From: Planctomycetaceae bacterium
GTDB lineage: Bacteria > Planctomycetota > Planctomycetia > Pirellulales > Thermoguttaceae
Direction: 5' to 3'
NCBI GenBank assembly: GCA_031267635.1
Contig: JAIRYX010000155.1
Location: 1-12,185, forward strand
DNA: 12,185 bases
The notes beneath the pieces were generated by a model. That model searched no databases, was not told the origin of the DNA, and worked only from the letters and a program-made list of their open reading frames with translations. Positions 5,405-12,185 of this stretch are shown piece after piece (position 1 is the first letter of the stretch; the number at the start of each line of letters is the position of its first letter). The position numbers were made by a program, and so were the translations under genes.

Positions 5405-5491
5405 ATGACGGGTAGAGTATATACAGGCATCCGCGATTCACAGGTAACACGTCGCCGTCGGCACATGCCGAAACCGTTTATAAGTAGTTAA
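5405..5491 (+). CDS. Possible 28-codon ORF inside the 632-bp element
   Basis: AAAGGA (to 5398) lies 6 nt before an ATG at 5405; the frame encodes 28 residues, strongly basic in the middle (TRRRRH) and ending in FISS. The stretch GIRDSQV resembles RMRDSRPV of the small frame at 1425-1583. No domain is recognisable. It may be a real small peptide, a remnant of a longer gene or chance. Confidence 0.25.
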   Translation: MTGRVYTGIRDSQVTRRRRHMPKPFISS

Positions 5492-5514
5492 ATATTTCAA
5501 ATAATATAATTTTC

Positions 5515-5560
5515 GTAACAATTAAGTTACCCAAACCCAATAAATCCTCACTGGACAACG
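5515..5560 (+). repeat. Family C end sequence, solo copy
   Basis: Starting GTAAC and continuing CCCAAACCCAATAAATCC, this segment matches the reverse complement of the right end of the family C element (about 10970-11014) and the solo copy at 12013-12057. It shows that family C ends are scattered, including within another element. Confidence 0.6.
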
Positions 5561-5654
5561 AAATAATTCCTTTCAATTTGCCGGAAAATATTATGAGTAA
5601 CTATTCTGTGAAATGTAATCGGGAGCATTTCGATAAGAGAATTTCGTATTTTTT

Positions 5655-5828
5655 AACCTCATTTCTACCTAATTTTCTTAACAAAACGACCTCAGTAGCA
5701 AAAAGGTCTCCCCAAAAAACAAAACCTCATTACCTCATTAACTTTGATGAGGTAATGAGGTTATCGTTGTGGAGGATTCATTGGCTACTGAGGTTGTTTT
5801 GTTTGGAAAATTAGGTGAAAATGAGGTT
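5655..5828. repeat. Family B double palindrome, copy 2
   Basis: The outer arms 5655-5699 and 5784-5828 match as inverted repeats at 40 of 45 positions, and the inner arms AACCTCATTACCTCAT (5723-5738) and 5747-5762 are perfect over 16 bp with an 8-nt loop. Compared with copy 1 the arms and the asymmetric GATTCATTG before the right outer arm are conserved, while the spacers and central loop differ. Conserved pairing with variable loops is what selected structure or terminal recognition by a transposase would give. Confidence 0.85.
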
Positions 5829-5941
5829 TAGAACACAAATAACATTGCCTGAATTGGGAATAAGTTTACAAAATCAAGCGTCGCCCCTACTCGTTACGGA
5901 AGATGAAATACATAACCGATGCGTAACATGAGTGAAATAAA

Positions 5942-7312
5942 ATGTTTTTTAATAAAAAACACAGCAAGGTTTCAGTGTTGATTCACGACGGTGAAACGTG
6001 GTATGCGTTCGCGTTGCGTCGTCGTCAGCGGGACTGGATGTGCTTTGACCAAATGACGCTCAACGGTCGGAATCCGAAACAGATACCGTCGGCGTTGTTT
6101 GATTTTGCCGAAAAGACCAACTGCCGCCGTATCCGGCTTGTGTTGCCGCGGCAAGTGCAGGCGCTCGATATAGAACTGCCGTTGGATTTAACGTTGGAAG
6201 AAACGCAAACGATTCTTGCATCGGAGCTATCGCAAACCACCGGTTCGGAATTTGGCAGCGTCCGCGTTGTTTCGGTCAAAGCGGAAGAGTTTCAAATGGG
6301 GGCAATGCCGAATGTTTTGTTAACGTCGGAGTTTGAAAATTCGCTTCTCGAAAATTACGGAAAACAATGCGGTAAAGAGCAGCTATTATTTGACGGTTGT
6401 GCGGCATTGGAGCTAACGGCGTTGGCGGTTCACGCAGAAAACGCATCGGAAAAACGTTTTTTACTTCTGCGGAGAGAAACGGGATTTTATTGCGTCGGCG
6501 CAACGGAAACGCAACCAATGCTCATCGGCGGCGTTGCGGTTGGCGCATTGCAAAACAACGGCGAAAATTCAGAAAAATTAGAACGTTTACAAAAGCGGTT
6601 AGATATTCATAAAAACGTTCCGATTCAAATTGTCTTATGCAACGCGGGAATCGGCGGAGAGCGTGAAAAGCAACTGCGGACAATCGTTGATACGGAAACC
6701 GACGCGGAGTTTATCAGCTTCAACGGCATTGCCGAGAAGATTGCTCGAACGGTTGCGGCAGTTGATTCAGCCGGCGAGGGAGCGTGTCCGGTCGTTTCGT
6801 GCGGTGAAAAAATTATCGACCCTCATTATGTCGGGACGTGGATTTTAGTTCTATCACTACTGTTCGCGGTGGCGTTTGCATTCGGCGGAAAATGGAAGTT
6901 AGAAAACGATTTGAAAGCGGTTGAAACAAAAGCGGCAGCATGGAAAAAAATACAGAACGAAAGAAAGCGGCTGAAAGATAAACTTGCGAACATTGATGCG
7001 GAACGTTTTCGTTGTGATAAAGTCATCGCATTGCTTAATGAAAAGAGTTGCACGCCTGCCGGATTGATGAAGATTTTGACGGAATTGAGCAGCAATATGC
7101 CGCTTTACACGAAGATTGAAAAAATCGAACAAGACAAAACCGGATATGAAATTTCCGGTAGGACGATGTACCAGGAAGGATTGTTGAATTTCAGCAGTAA
7201 GTTTAATGCGGAATTGATAAATATTTCGTATAACTTGGAATTGAAGACGTTTGAAAAAGCGGCGGATAATCCGCGTGAACAAATATTTGTTTTTCGTATT
7301 ACAAGCTATTAA
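5942..7312 (+). CDS. Inner-membrane assembly protein, PilM/GspL-like plus PilN-like fusion
   Basis: The 456-residue protein has a cytosolic N-terminal half (about 8-290) whose layout, beginning VSVLIHDGETWYAFAL with LVLPRQVQALDIELP (67-80) and LLRRETGFYCVGA (175-187), fits the actin-like fold of PilM/GspL. A single membrane helix follows (about 299-315, TWILVLSLLFAVAFAFG), then a Lys/Glu-rich coiled coil (320-350) and a periplasmic domain (360-456) of PilN type (AGLMKILTELSSNMP...YEISGRTMYQEGLLNFSSKF). Such proteins link the GspE ATPase to the PilO/GspM partner. Having both halves in one chain is like GspL rather than separate PilM and PilN. It begins 1 nt after the right GAAATAA of the 632-bp element and is followed by the PilO-like gene. 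The fold is inferred from layout; identity to known families is low. Confidence 0.75.
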   Translation: MFFNKKHSKVSVLIHDGETWYAFALRRRQRDWMCFDQMTLNGRNPKQIPSALFDFAEKTNCRRIRLVLPRQVQALDIELPLDLTLEETQTILASELSQTTGSEFGSVRVVSVKAEEFQMGAMPNVLLTSEFENSLLENYGKQCGKEQLLFDGCAALELTALAVHAENASEKRFLLLRRETGFYCVGATETQPMLIGGVAVGALQNNGENSEKLERLQKRLDIHKNVPIQIVLCNAGIGGEREKQLRTIVDTETDAEFISFNGIAEKIARTVAAVDSAGEGACPVVSCGEKIIDPHYVGTWILVLSLLFAVAFAFGGKWKLENDLKAVETKAAAWKKIQNERKRLKDKLANIDAERFRCDKVIALLNEKSCTPAGLMKILTELSSNMPLYTKIEKIEQDKTGYEISGRTMYQEGLLNFSSKFNAELINISYNLELKTFEKAADNPREQIFVFRITSY

Positions 7313-7349
7313 CCGAACCGATTTCCTTTTAGGAATCGCACAAATAACA

Positions 7350-8111
7350 ATGCGAGCATTACGGCGACAATTACGGATTTGGAAAGACAATTTTTTATCG
7401 GTGTATTTGCGTTTGACAACGTTTCACCGTACCGCTATCGGTTTGCTTGCGGCGTTGGCAATCGTCTTTGCTACGCGGCATTATTGGTTCACGCCGTTGC
7501 TTGCCGACATAAAAACGGCGACGGATAGTTACGCCAAAAGCGACCCGCCAAATATCCTGCCGACCATCGATACTGATAGTGAAATTCAAGACGCATTACT
7601 CAAACTTGAAGGACGGGAAAAGTCCCTTGCAGAACGAAAAAAAGAAGCGGAAAAAGTTGCCAAACGCAAACCGAAGATTATGCAGCAGAATAAAACCGCC
7701 GTGATTTCGCAGTTCGGAACCTTGATTGCCAAAGAGAAATTGCAATTACTCGATACGCGGTTGTCCGTTGCGCCGCCGATAAAAATAGCGTCCCCGAAAC
7801 CGGAAACGAAGAAGAACAGTAAAACAAAAAGTAAAGAAGAAGTTCCGGCGAGTCCCGCGCCAACTTCAACAACGCAAACGACGCCGAACGATACGGACGT
7901 TCCGAATGAAACCTATGATTATCTTATCGAAGGCGATTACCGCAATATGTTGAAGTTTCTGCGAGAGACGGAAAAATTTGAATATCCGGTTCGGATTAAA
8001 AATTTTCGTTTGGGTTTTCCTGTTCTTGATCCAAGTATAACGAAACTAGGAACGGTTGCAAATAACCGCCAGTTGCAGTTGAAGTTTCAGTTGGTATTGT
8101 ATTTTCATTAA
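7350..8111 (+). CDS. PilO/GspM-like inner-membrane assembly protein
   Basis: The start chosen is the ATG at 7350, giving 253 residues; a start at 7251 would overlap the previous gene by 62 nt and lacks a better signal. Residues 27-44 form a membrane helix (RTAIGLLAALAIVFATRH). A charged coiled coil (77-107) follows, then a low-complexity Lys/Pro/Thr-rich linker (146-185), and a C-terminal domain (188-253) with YDYLIEGDYRNMLKFLRETE, the pattern of PilO domains (Y...I.G.Y..L..FL..L/E). Short cytoplasmic end, one helix, coiled coil and small periplasmic domain match PilO/GspM, the partner of the upstream PilN-like protein. The long disordered linker is unusual. It lies 2 nt before the GspE gene. 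Confidence 0.75.
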   Translation: MRALRRQLRIWKDNFLSVYLRLTTFHRTAIGLLAALAIVFATRHYWFTPLLADIKTATDSYAKSDPPNILPTIDTDSEIQDALLKLEGREKSLAERKKEAEKVAKRKPKIMQQNKTAVISQFGTLIAKEKLQLLDTRLSVAPPIKIASPKPETKKNSKTKSKEEVPASPAPTSTTQTTPNDTDVPNETYDYLIEGDYRNMLKFLRETEKFEYPVRIKNFRLGFPVLDPSITKLGTVANNRQLQLKFQLVLYFH

Positions 8112-8113
8112 CA

Positions 8114-9559
8114 ATGTCCGAGCAAAAAATTGATTTAACCCGTGTTGTTGCGTCGCGGGACGCATTGAAAACCGTGTCGGCAGCGTTGGCGCGGCGGTTA
8201 AAAATTCTGCCGCTCTACATTGCCGACGAGACGTTGTTTATCGTAATGGCAGACGCTCAAGACGATATTGCTTTATCGCGGCTCGAATCGTCCTTGACGG
8301 TTGCCGTTAAAGTTTTGAAAATTCTTGACTCCGAATCGGTGGTACCGGCGATTAAGCGGTATTATCCCGACAATACCGCAAGCGTTGATACGCCGTTGGC
8401 AATGTTCGAGGAAACAGTCCGGCGGGCGTTGCTTTACCGTTGCAGCGATATACATTTCGATCCCGAAAAAAAATCTACAAAAGTCCGCTTGCGGATTGAC
8501 GGCGTGATGCGGGTTGACTACACGTTGCCGTTATCGACTCATGCCGAATTGGTGTCCGCCGTTAAAGTTGCCGCCGGTCTCGATATTGCAGAACACCGTA
8601 TCCCGCAAGACGGACAAGTTTCACTGCGAGTGAACGAACAGGATATTTCAATGCGAGTCGCCATTATTCCGACGCTCTACGGCGAAAAATTAACGCTACG
8701 GATTCTTGCAACCGAAGCCGTTGCCGCCGAATTGGCGGACTTAAATAAAATCGGAATGAGCGCCGAACATCACCGCGTATTTCGGAAACATTTAAATAAT
8801 TCGCACGGCGTTATTCTTTTATCGGGACCGACCGGCAGCGGTAAAACAACGACGCTTTACGCGGCGCTGCGGCATTTGAAAGAACCCGGCACACAACATA
8901 TTTTAAGCATTGAAGACCCTGTTGAAATTCCGCTTGACGGCGTCAATCAGATACGCATCGACAGTGAACGGGTAAGTTTCAGTAAGGCGTTGCGAAGTAC
9001 GCTACGGCACGACCCTGATATTATTATGCTCGGTGAAATACGCGATAGTGAAACGGCGGATATCGCAATCAAAAGTTCACTCACCGGACATCTTGTTTTA
9101 TCGACGCTGCACGCAAATGACGCCGCGGGCGTGATTATCCGACTGAGCAATCTTGGCGTTGCGGCGGAATTAATAACATCGGCGCTGCGGCTTGTGGTTG
9201 CGCAGCGGCTCGTTCGCCAACCGTGCGGGCATTGCGTCAAGATGGTTGAAGCAGCGGACGAAGACAAAGAATTATTTTCGTTTCACCAAAACGCAAGCGG
9301 CGCAGTGTTTGTTCCCCAAGCCGTCGGTTGTCCTTTATGCGGCGGAACCGGCTATGCGGGACGATTGGGACTTTACGAAATGTTTCCGGTTGATCAACAG
9401 ATTCGGGAAATGATTCACGCTCGCGCTTCAGAGGCGGCGATACGAAAATATGTGTTTGAGGAAACCGGTTTGAAAACGCTTCGGCAAGACGGAGCGGACA
9501 AAATCCGTCAAGGATTGACCACACCGGAAGAGGTGAAGCGGGTAACGTTTATGCTTTGA
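8114..9559 (+). CDS. gspE: Type II secretion / type IV pilus assembly ATPase GspE (PilB family)
   Basis: At 481 residues it is shorter than typical PilB (about 560) and close to GspE. The N-terminal domain (1-100) resembles the GspE N-terminal fold, with a compact LxIVMADAQDD segment. SDIHFDPE (111-118) starts the N2 domain; GPTGSGKT (238-245) is Walker A; ILSIEDPVE (263-271) is the Asp box; DPDIIMLGEIRD (300-311) is Walker B with catalytic Glu; STLHAND (330-336) is the His box. A zinc site of the GspE type is present, CGHC (371-374) and CPLC (406-409), followed by GRLGLYEMF. All catalytic motifs are intact, so it should be an active hexameric ATPase powering pseudopilus assembly from the cytoplasmic face. 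The gene sits 2 nt after the PilO-like gene and 15 nt before GspF. Confidence 0.95.
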   Translation: MSEQKIDLTRVVASRDALKTVSAALARRLKILPLYIADETLFIVMADAQDDIALSRLESSLTVAVKVLKILDSESVVPAIKRYYPDNTASVDTPLAMFEETVRRALLYRCSDIHFDPEKKSTKVRLRIDGVMRVDYTLPLSTHAELVSAVKVAAGLDIAEHRIPQDGQVSLRVNEQDISMRVAIIPTLYGEKLTLRILATEAVAAELADLNKIGMSAEHHRVFRKHLNNSHGVILLSGPTGSGKTTTLYAALRHLKEPGTQHILSIEDPVEIPLDGVNQIRIDSERVSFSKALRSTLRHDPDIIMLGEIRDSETADIAIKSSLTGHLVLSTLHANDAAGVIIRLSNLGVAAELITSALRLVVAQRLVRQPCGHCVKMVEAADEDKELFSFHQNASGAVFVPQAVGCPLCGGTGYAGRLGLYEMFPVDQQIREMIHARASEAAIRKYVFEETGLKTLRQDGADKIRQGLTTPEEVKRVTFML

Positions 9560-9574
9560 CAAAGAAAATAGCAA

Positions 9575-10804
9575 ATGCCGCAATTTCAATATAAAATCAG
9601 TAAGAACGGAACAATCTCGACCGGCAACATTGAAGCGGACAACGCCAACAATGCAGCGATAAAACTACGTTCGCAAGGAATGATATTGCAATTAGTTCCC
9701 GCAACGGTTTCTTCCGGTATAAACGGAAACCGTAATCCTTTGTCGATACTGCGTTCCCTTATTCGTCCGGCGGCGGCGCATCAGGAAATTTATTTGCGGC
9801 AACTGTCTTCGCTGCTTCAAGCAGGCGTTCCGATTTTAACCGCTCTTGAAGCCGTCGGCGAACAAGCGCCGAAACGTATCGCTGTTGTGTTCGCTAAACT
9901 TACCGAAAGAGTTCGCAGCGGAGCGTCAATGAAAAAATCACTCGAAGAAGAAGCCCCATTCTTCGGTAAGGTGTCGATTGGTCTTATTGGAGTCGGCGAA
10001 GCAAACGGAACGCTTGACGAAATGTTCGCTTATGCTTCCGATTTAATGGAACGCAACCGAAAAGTCAAAGGACAAATCATTCAAACATTTTCTTATCCCG
10101 CCATCGTGATGTGCGTTGCAGTCGGCATTGCATATTATATGGTCGCTTACGTCTTGCCGACCATTATGGCGTTCATCACCAAACAATCGAAAACCGTCGC
10201 AATGCCGCTCACAACAAAACTGCTAATCGCGTTGAATGATTTGTGTATGAACTCTTGGGCATATTTCATTATCGTTCCGGTATGTCTCGTCGTGATATGT
10301 TTTTTATTGCGGCGCAATCCGCAGACCGTTGAACGGTTTGACTTAATAATGTTATACATTCCGCTGATTGGCAAAGCGATTCGGGAACACAGCAACACGC
10401 TTTGGACGCGGACGTTGGGAGCGTTAATCCGTAGCGGTGTTGATATTACGGCGGCGTTAGAATTGGTCGAAGGAATTATGAGTAACCGGTATTATGCGGC
10501 GCAAATCCGCAAGGTTCGGGAAACCGTGAAACAGGGCGGTTCGTTGACGAAGGCGGTTAAAGGAACGGCATTGCGCAGGTTATGTCCGATGAGTACGGCA
10601 ATGCTCGGCGTGAGCGAAGAGAGCGGCAGTATTGACGCCTCGTTATTGCACGTGGCGGATTATTGCGAAGAACAGTTGACACGGCGGGTTGTATTGTTAA
10701 GCAAGTTTGTCGAACCGGCGATATTCGGTTTTATCGGCGGTTTCGTCGGTTTCATTTATTTTGCGTTTTTTATGGCGATGCTTGCCGCAACACGAGCAGT
10801 GTAA
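9575..10804 (+). CDS. gspF: Type II secretion / type IV pilus platform protein GspF (PilC family)
   Basis: At 409 residues it has normal length for GspF. It starts FQYKISKNGTISTGNIEADN, the usual cytoplasmic N-terminal 'F.Y...G....G.IEA' segment. Two repeats of the T2SF domain follow, roughly 72-195 (LRQLSSLLQAGVPILTALEA; VGEANGTLDEM) and 275-398 (TRTLGALIRSGVDITAALEL; VSEESGSIDAS). Membrane helices are at about 175-196, 229-245 and 382-403. This protein is the inner-membrane platform contacted by GspE. It is the last gene of the module; no convincing terminator is visible after it, and it lacks a strong Shine-Dalgarno. Confidence 0.93.
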   Translation: MPQFQYKISKNGTISTGNIEADNANNAAIKLRSQGMILQLVPATVSSGINGNRNPLSILRSLIRPAAAHQEIYLRQLSSLLQAGVPILTALEAVGEQAPKRIAVVFAKLTERVRSGASMKKSLEEEAPFFGKVSIGLIGVGEANGTLDEMFAYASDLMERNRKVKGQIIQTFSYPAIVMCVAVGIAYYMVAYVLPTIMAFITKQSKTVAMPLTTKLLIALNDLCMNSWAYFIIVPVCLVVICFLLRRNPQTVERFDLIMLYIPLIGKAIREHSNTLWTRTLGALIRSGVDITAALELVEGIMSNRYYAAQIRKVRETVKQGGSLTKAVKGTALRRLCPMSTAMLGVSEESGSIDASLLHVADYCEEQLTRRVVLLSKFVEPAIFGFIGGFVGFIYFAFFMAMLAATRAV

Positions 10805-10830
10805 AACGTCAACATCAATGATTAAACTTC

Positions 10831-11014
10831 GTAACTATTCAGTCCACGGTAATAAATTGCCATTTATTCGTTGCTGGTATTCGTATCGACGAAATCAATA
10901 TGCAATTTCTTGCCGTGAGATGTATAAATCCACACTTGGCAACCGCATCGCTACCCAAACGGCTTTACCATTGCCAAGTGCGGATTTATTGGGTTTGGAT
11001 AGCTGAATAGTTAC
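10831..11014. repeat. Family C element, 184 bp with 12-bp perfect terminal inverted repeats
   Basis: GTAACTATTCAG (10831-10842) and CTGAATAGTTAC (11003-11014) are perfect inverted termini. Inside, AAATCCACACTTGGCAA (10927-10943) faces TTGCCAAGTGCGGATTT (10971-10987) with one mismatch, making an inner hairpin. Terminal or subterminal fragments recur at 309-322, 5515-5560 and 12013-12057. The flanks (AAACTTC and ATAATTC) agree only in part, so no clean target duplication can be claimed. This is a MITE-like, non-coding element. Confidence 0.7.
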
Positions 11015-11263
11015 ATAATTCCAAGAATCAAACGCAATACCCTCAAATGTGTAGAATACGGATATAACAGGGCGAAAAGGGTTCGCGTAAAGTATAGCAT
11101 ACAATTTCATCGGCAGAAAATAAAATTTTGGCTCAATGTCGCTTCATGTTTCCTGATACATTTGGCATAAATACTAAAATCTATACGGTCGTCGTTGTTC
11201 TCGTTACAAATTTTCCTTTTGGAAATATTTTTTCTTAAAAATACATGTGGATTCTGTTCGGAA

Positions 11264-11277
11264 AGCTATATATAGCT
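11264..11277. promoter_or_regulatory. 14-bp perfect palindrome AGCTATATATAGCT upstream of cheW
   Basis: The self-complementary 14-mer lies about 95 bp before the cheW start and is followed 11 bp later by paired TTCGAA sites (11289-11303). The position fits a promoter-proximal operator; the alternative is a chance AT-rich palindrome. Confidence 0.3.
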
Positions 11278-11372
11278 ATAGTCGTTTTTTCGAATATTTC
11301 GAACAAAACACGCGAGCAAACACAAAGAGGCAATCATTTTCTCATTAAGAAAGAGAACAGGAGCTGTTTTGT

Positions 11373-11900
11373 ATGTCAGAAAATAAAGTCAATACCCTTG
11401 AACTGAATCAAATTAACACGGCTATCGAATCTATGTCGGAAGAAAATGAAGATACGCTACGCAATATGTATCTGACTTTTCGGCTAGGACATGAAGATTA
11501 CGGTATCGAAATTCGTTATGTTACTGAAATCGTCGGAATGCAGAAAATTACGGAAGTACCGGATATGCCTACATTTGTTAAAGGCGTGGTCAATCTTCGC
11601 GGTCAGGTAATTCCGGTGTTGGATATGCGGCTTCGTTTCAATATGGAACCGCGTGAATATGATGAGCGGACTTGTATTGTCGTGGTCAATATCAACGCGT
11701 CGCAGGTTGGTTTGGTTGTCGATACGGTCAACGAAGTGCGAAACATCAACGACGACCAAATTTCACCGCCGCCAAAAACCGCCGGTGCGGCAAGCGCACA
11801 ATATATTCAAGGGATGGGCAAAGTCGGCGAAGATGTGATTATTCTTCTTGAAGGTCAGCGTTTGTTGTTTGAACAGGAAATGGTAGCTCTAAACTTCTAA
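11373..11900 (+). CDS. cheW: Chemotaxis coupling protein CheW
   Basis: The 175-residue protein has a 30-residue acidic, probably flexible N-terminal extension (MSENKV...MSEENEDTLRN), then a CheW domain (about 31-168). The signature stretch ITEVPDMPTFVKGVVNLRG (59-77) continues into QVIPVLDMRLRF (78-89), with the conserved Arg at position 76 in NLRGQVIPV; QVGLVVDTVNEVRNI (111-125) and VIILLEGQRLL (155-165) complete the fold. CheW links chemoreceptors to the CheA kinase at the membrane-associated array. CAGGAG sits 9 nt before the ATG. No other chemotaxis gene is in the window, and the gene has its own terminator, so it appears monocistronic. Whether it serves flagella, pilus motility or another output cannot be told. 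Confidence 0.93.
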   Translation: MSENKVNTLELNQINTAIESMSEENEDTLRNMYLTFRLGHEDYGIEIRYVTEIVGMQKITEVPDMPTFVKGVVNLRGQVIPVLDMRLRFNMEPREYDERTCIVVVNINASQVGLVVDTVNEVRNINDDQISPPPKTAGAASAQYIQGMGKVGEDVIILLEGQRLLFEQEMVALNF

Positions 11901-11976
11901 CTCCATTTTCGCAAATATAAAATAACGGTTTCGGCAACATTTACTGTAACAACTCACATAGTGTTTGCCTCCTGAT

Positions 11977-12011
11977 ATACGTTCCGATAATTTTATCGGG
12001 ACGTATTTTTT
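11977..12011 (+). terminator. Intrinsic terminator after cheW
   Basis: ATACGTTCCGATAA (11977-11990) pairs with TTATCGGGACGTAT (11993-12006), with one G-T pair and a few innermost bases left as loop, and is followed directly by a run of Ts through 12011. It starts 76 nt after the cheW stop. Confidence 0.85.
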
Positions 12012-12012
12012 G

Positions 12013-12057
12013 GTAACGATTCCGTTGCCCAAGCCAAATAAATCTGCACTTGGCAAC
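12013..12057 (+). repeat. Family C end sequence, solo copy
   Basis: GTAAC followed by GCCCAAGCCAAATAAATC and GCACTTGGCAAC matches the reverse complement of the right part of the family C element (about 10970-11014) and the copy at 5515-5560. It starts 1 bp after the cheW terminator's T-run. Confidence 0.6.
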
Positions 12058-12077
12058 TGTAGAGTTATCCGAAAAAC

Positions 12078-12160
12078 TTTACCATTGCAGCCCTTTATCA
12101 AGTTTCCCTTAGTAGCCAACAAAGCCCCAAAACTTGCCCTTATTCCCTTATTTTTTACCA
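12078..12160 (+). repeat. Family D repeat, copy at right edge
   Basis: TTTACCATTGCAGCCC, CCCTTAGTAGCCAACAAAGC and CTTGCCCTTATTCCCTTATT closely match 2781-2865. The sequence then runs into a CCACCAAGGCG...GCACAAAGG tract at the window edge that resembles, inverted, the tract near 1333-1352. Confidence 0.65.
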
Positions 12161-12185
12161 CCAAGGCGAAAAAGTCGCACAAAGG

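Larger units (their letters stand above)
5302..5933. mobile_element. 632-bp non-autonomous element with 15-bp TIRs and 7-bp target duplication
   Basis: ACTCATGTTACGCAT (5302-5316) and ATGCGTAACATGAGT (5919-5933) are perfect terminal inverted repeats. Directly outside them GAAATAA occurs on both sides (5295-5301 and 5934-5940), as a target-site duplication would. The left copy includes the stop codon of pseudopilin 3; the right copy ends 1 nt before the ATG at 5942. Collapsing the element leaves TAA-A-ATG, a normal tight operon junction. Inside are a third TIR copy (5364-5380), a 28-codon frame (5405-5491), a family C end (5515-5560) and a family B double palindrome (5655-5828). No transposase is present, so it would need one in trans. 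The nested repeats suggest an old, composite element. Confidence 0.7.
10805..11372. other. 568-bp intergenic region between gspF and cheW
   Basis: No gene is supported. The first third is a family C element (10831-11014). The rest is AT-rich with two short palindromes upstream of cheW: AGCTATATATAGCT (11264-11277) and TTCGAA-TAT-TTCGAA (11289-11303), plausible regulator sites. A clear -35/-10 pair could not be assigned. Confidence 0.55.

Noticed and set aside
5578..5814. 78-codon plus-strand frame
   Set aside because: Most of it runs through the family B palindrome and no Shine-Dalgarno precedes it.
7251..7349. Upstream extension of the PilO-like gene to 7251
   Set aside because: It overlaps the preceding gene by 62 nt and adds residues not expected before the single membrane helix of PilO/GspM proteins.
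6899..7390. 163-codon minus-strand frame
   Set aside because: It is antisense to the PilMN-like gene, with composition typical of a shadow frame and no recognisable domain.
8947..9267. 106-codon minus-strand frame in gspE
   Set aside because: Ser/Ile-rich antisense translation of a highly conserved gene; no independent support.
10707..11006. 99-codon frame overlapping the end of gspF
   Set aside because: It continues into the family C element, lacks any domain and shares its C-terminal residues with the repeat's other frames.

Overview
The window looks like chromosomal DNA of a bacterium with moderate-to-low GC, most likely a planctomycete. The grounds are the pseudopilins with a shared GWxGPY motif, a short 'HDGFGDLAVEV...KEVIIKSGKQYRYVI' protein of a type I associate with Planctomycetota, and a His-rich exported protein with a CPICEF motif and a RAPP tail. 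This assignment is inference. No rRNA, tRNA or other phylogenetic marker is present.

Layout: (1) 1-255 is the C-terminal end of a probable IS4-type transposase, followed at 309-322 by a sequence identical to the ends of a small repeat element found at 10831-11014. (2) 256-1256 carries a promoter, a His/Cys-containing exported small protein and a 72-residue conserved-type protein. (3) 1595-10804 is a type II secretion / type IV pilus-like inner-membrane module, all on the plus strand: three pseudopilins, a PilM/GspL-PilN-like fusion, a PilO/GspM-like protein, the GspE ATPase and the GspF platform protein. Secretin and prepilin peptidase are not in the window. (4) 11373-11900 is a CheW chemotaxis coupling protein, followed by a good intrinsic terminator.

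The assembly genes would work together. GspE hydrolyses ATP at the membrane, GspF and the PilMN/PilO-like proteins form the inner-membrane platform, and the three pseudopilins, once processed after their short leaders, would form the pseudopilus. CheW belongs to a separate transcription unit.

The least ordinary part is the non-coding DNA that splits the secretion cluster. It is packed with short palindromic repeat families, called A, B, C and D here. The clearest case is a 632-bp segment (5302-5933) with perfect 15-bp terminal inverted repeats and an exact 7-bp direct flank (GAAATAA), sitting between the stop of pseudopilin 3 and the start of the PilMN-like gene. Removing it leaves the two genes 1 nt apart, so it reads as a non-autonomous mobile element that opened up a tightly packed operon. 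Nested inside it is a double hairpin (family B), also present at 3038-3250 with perfect 45-bp arms.
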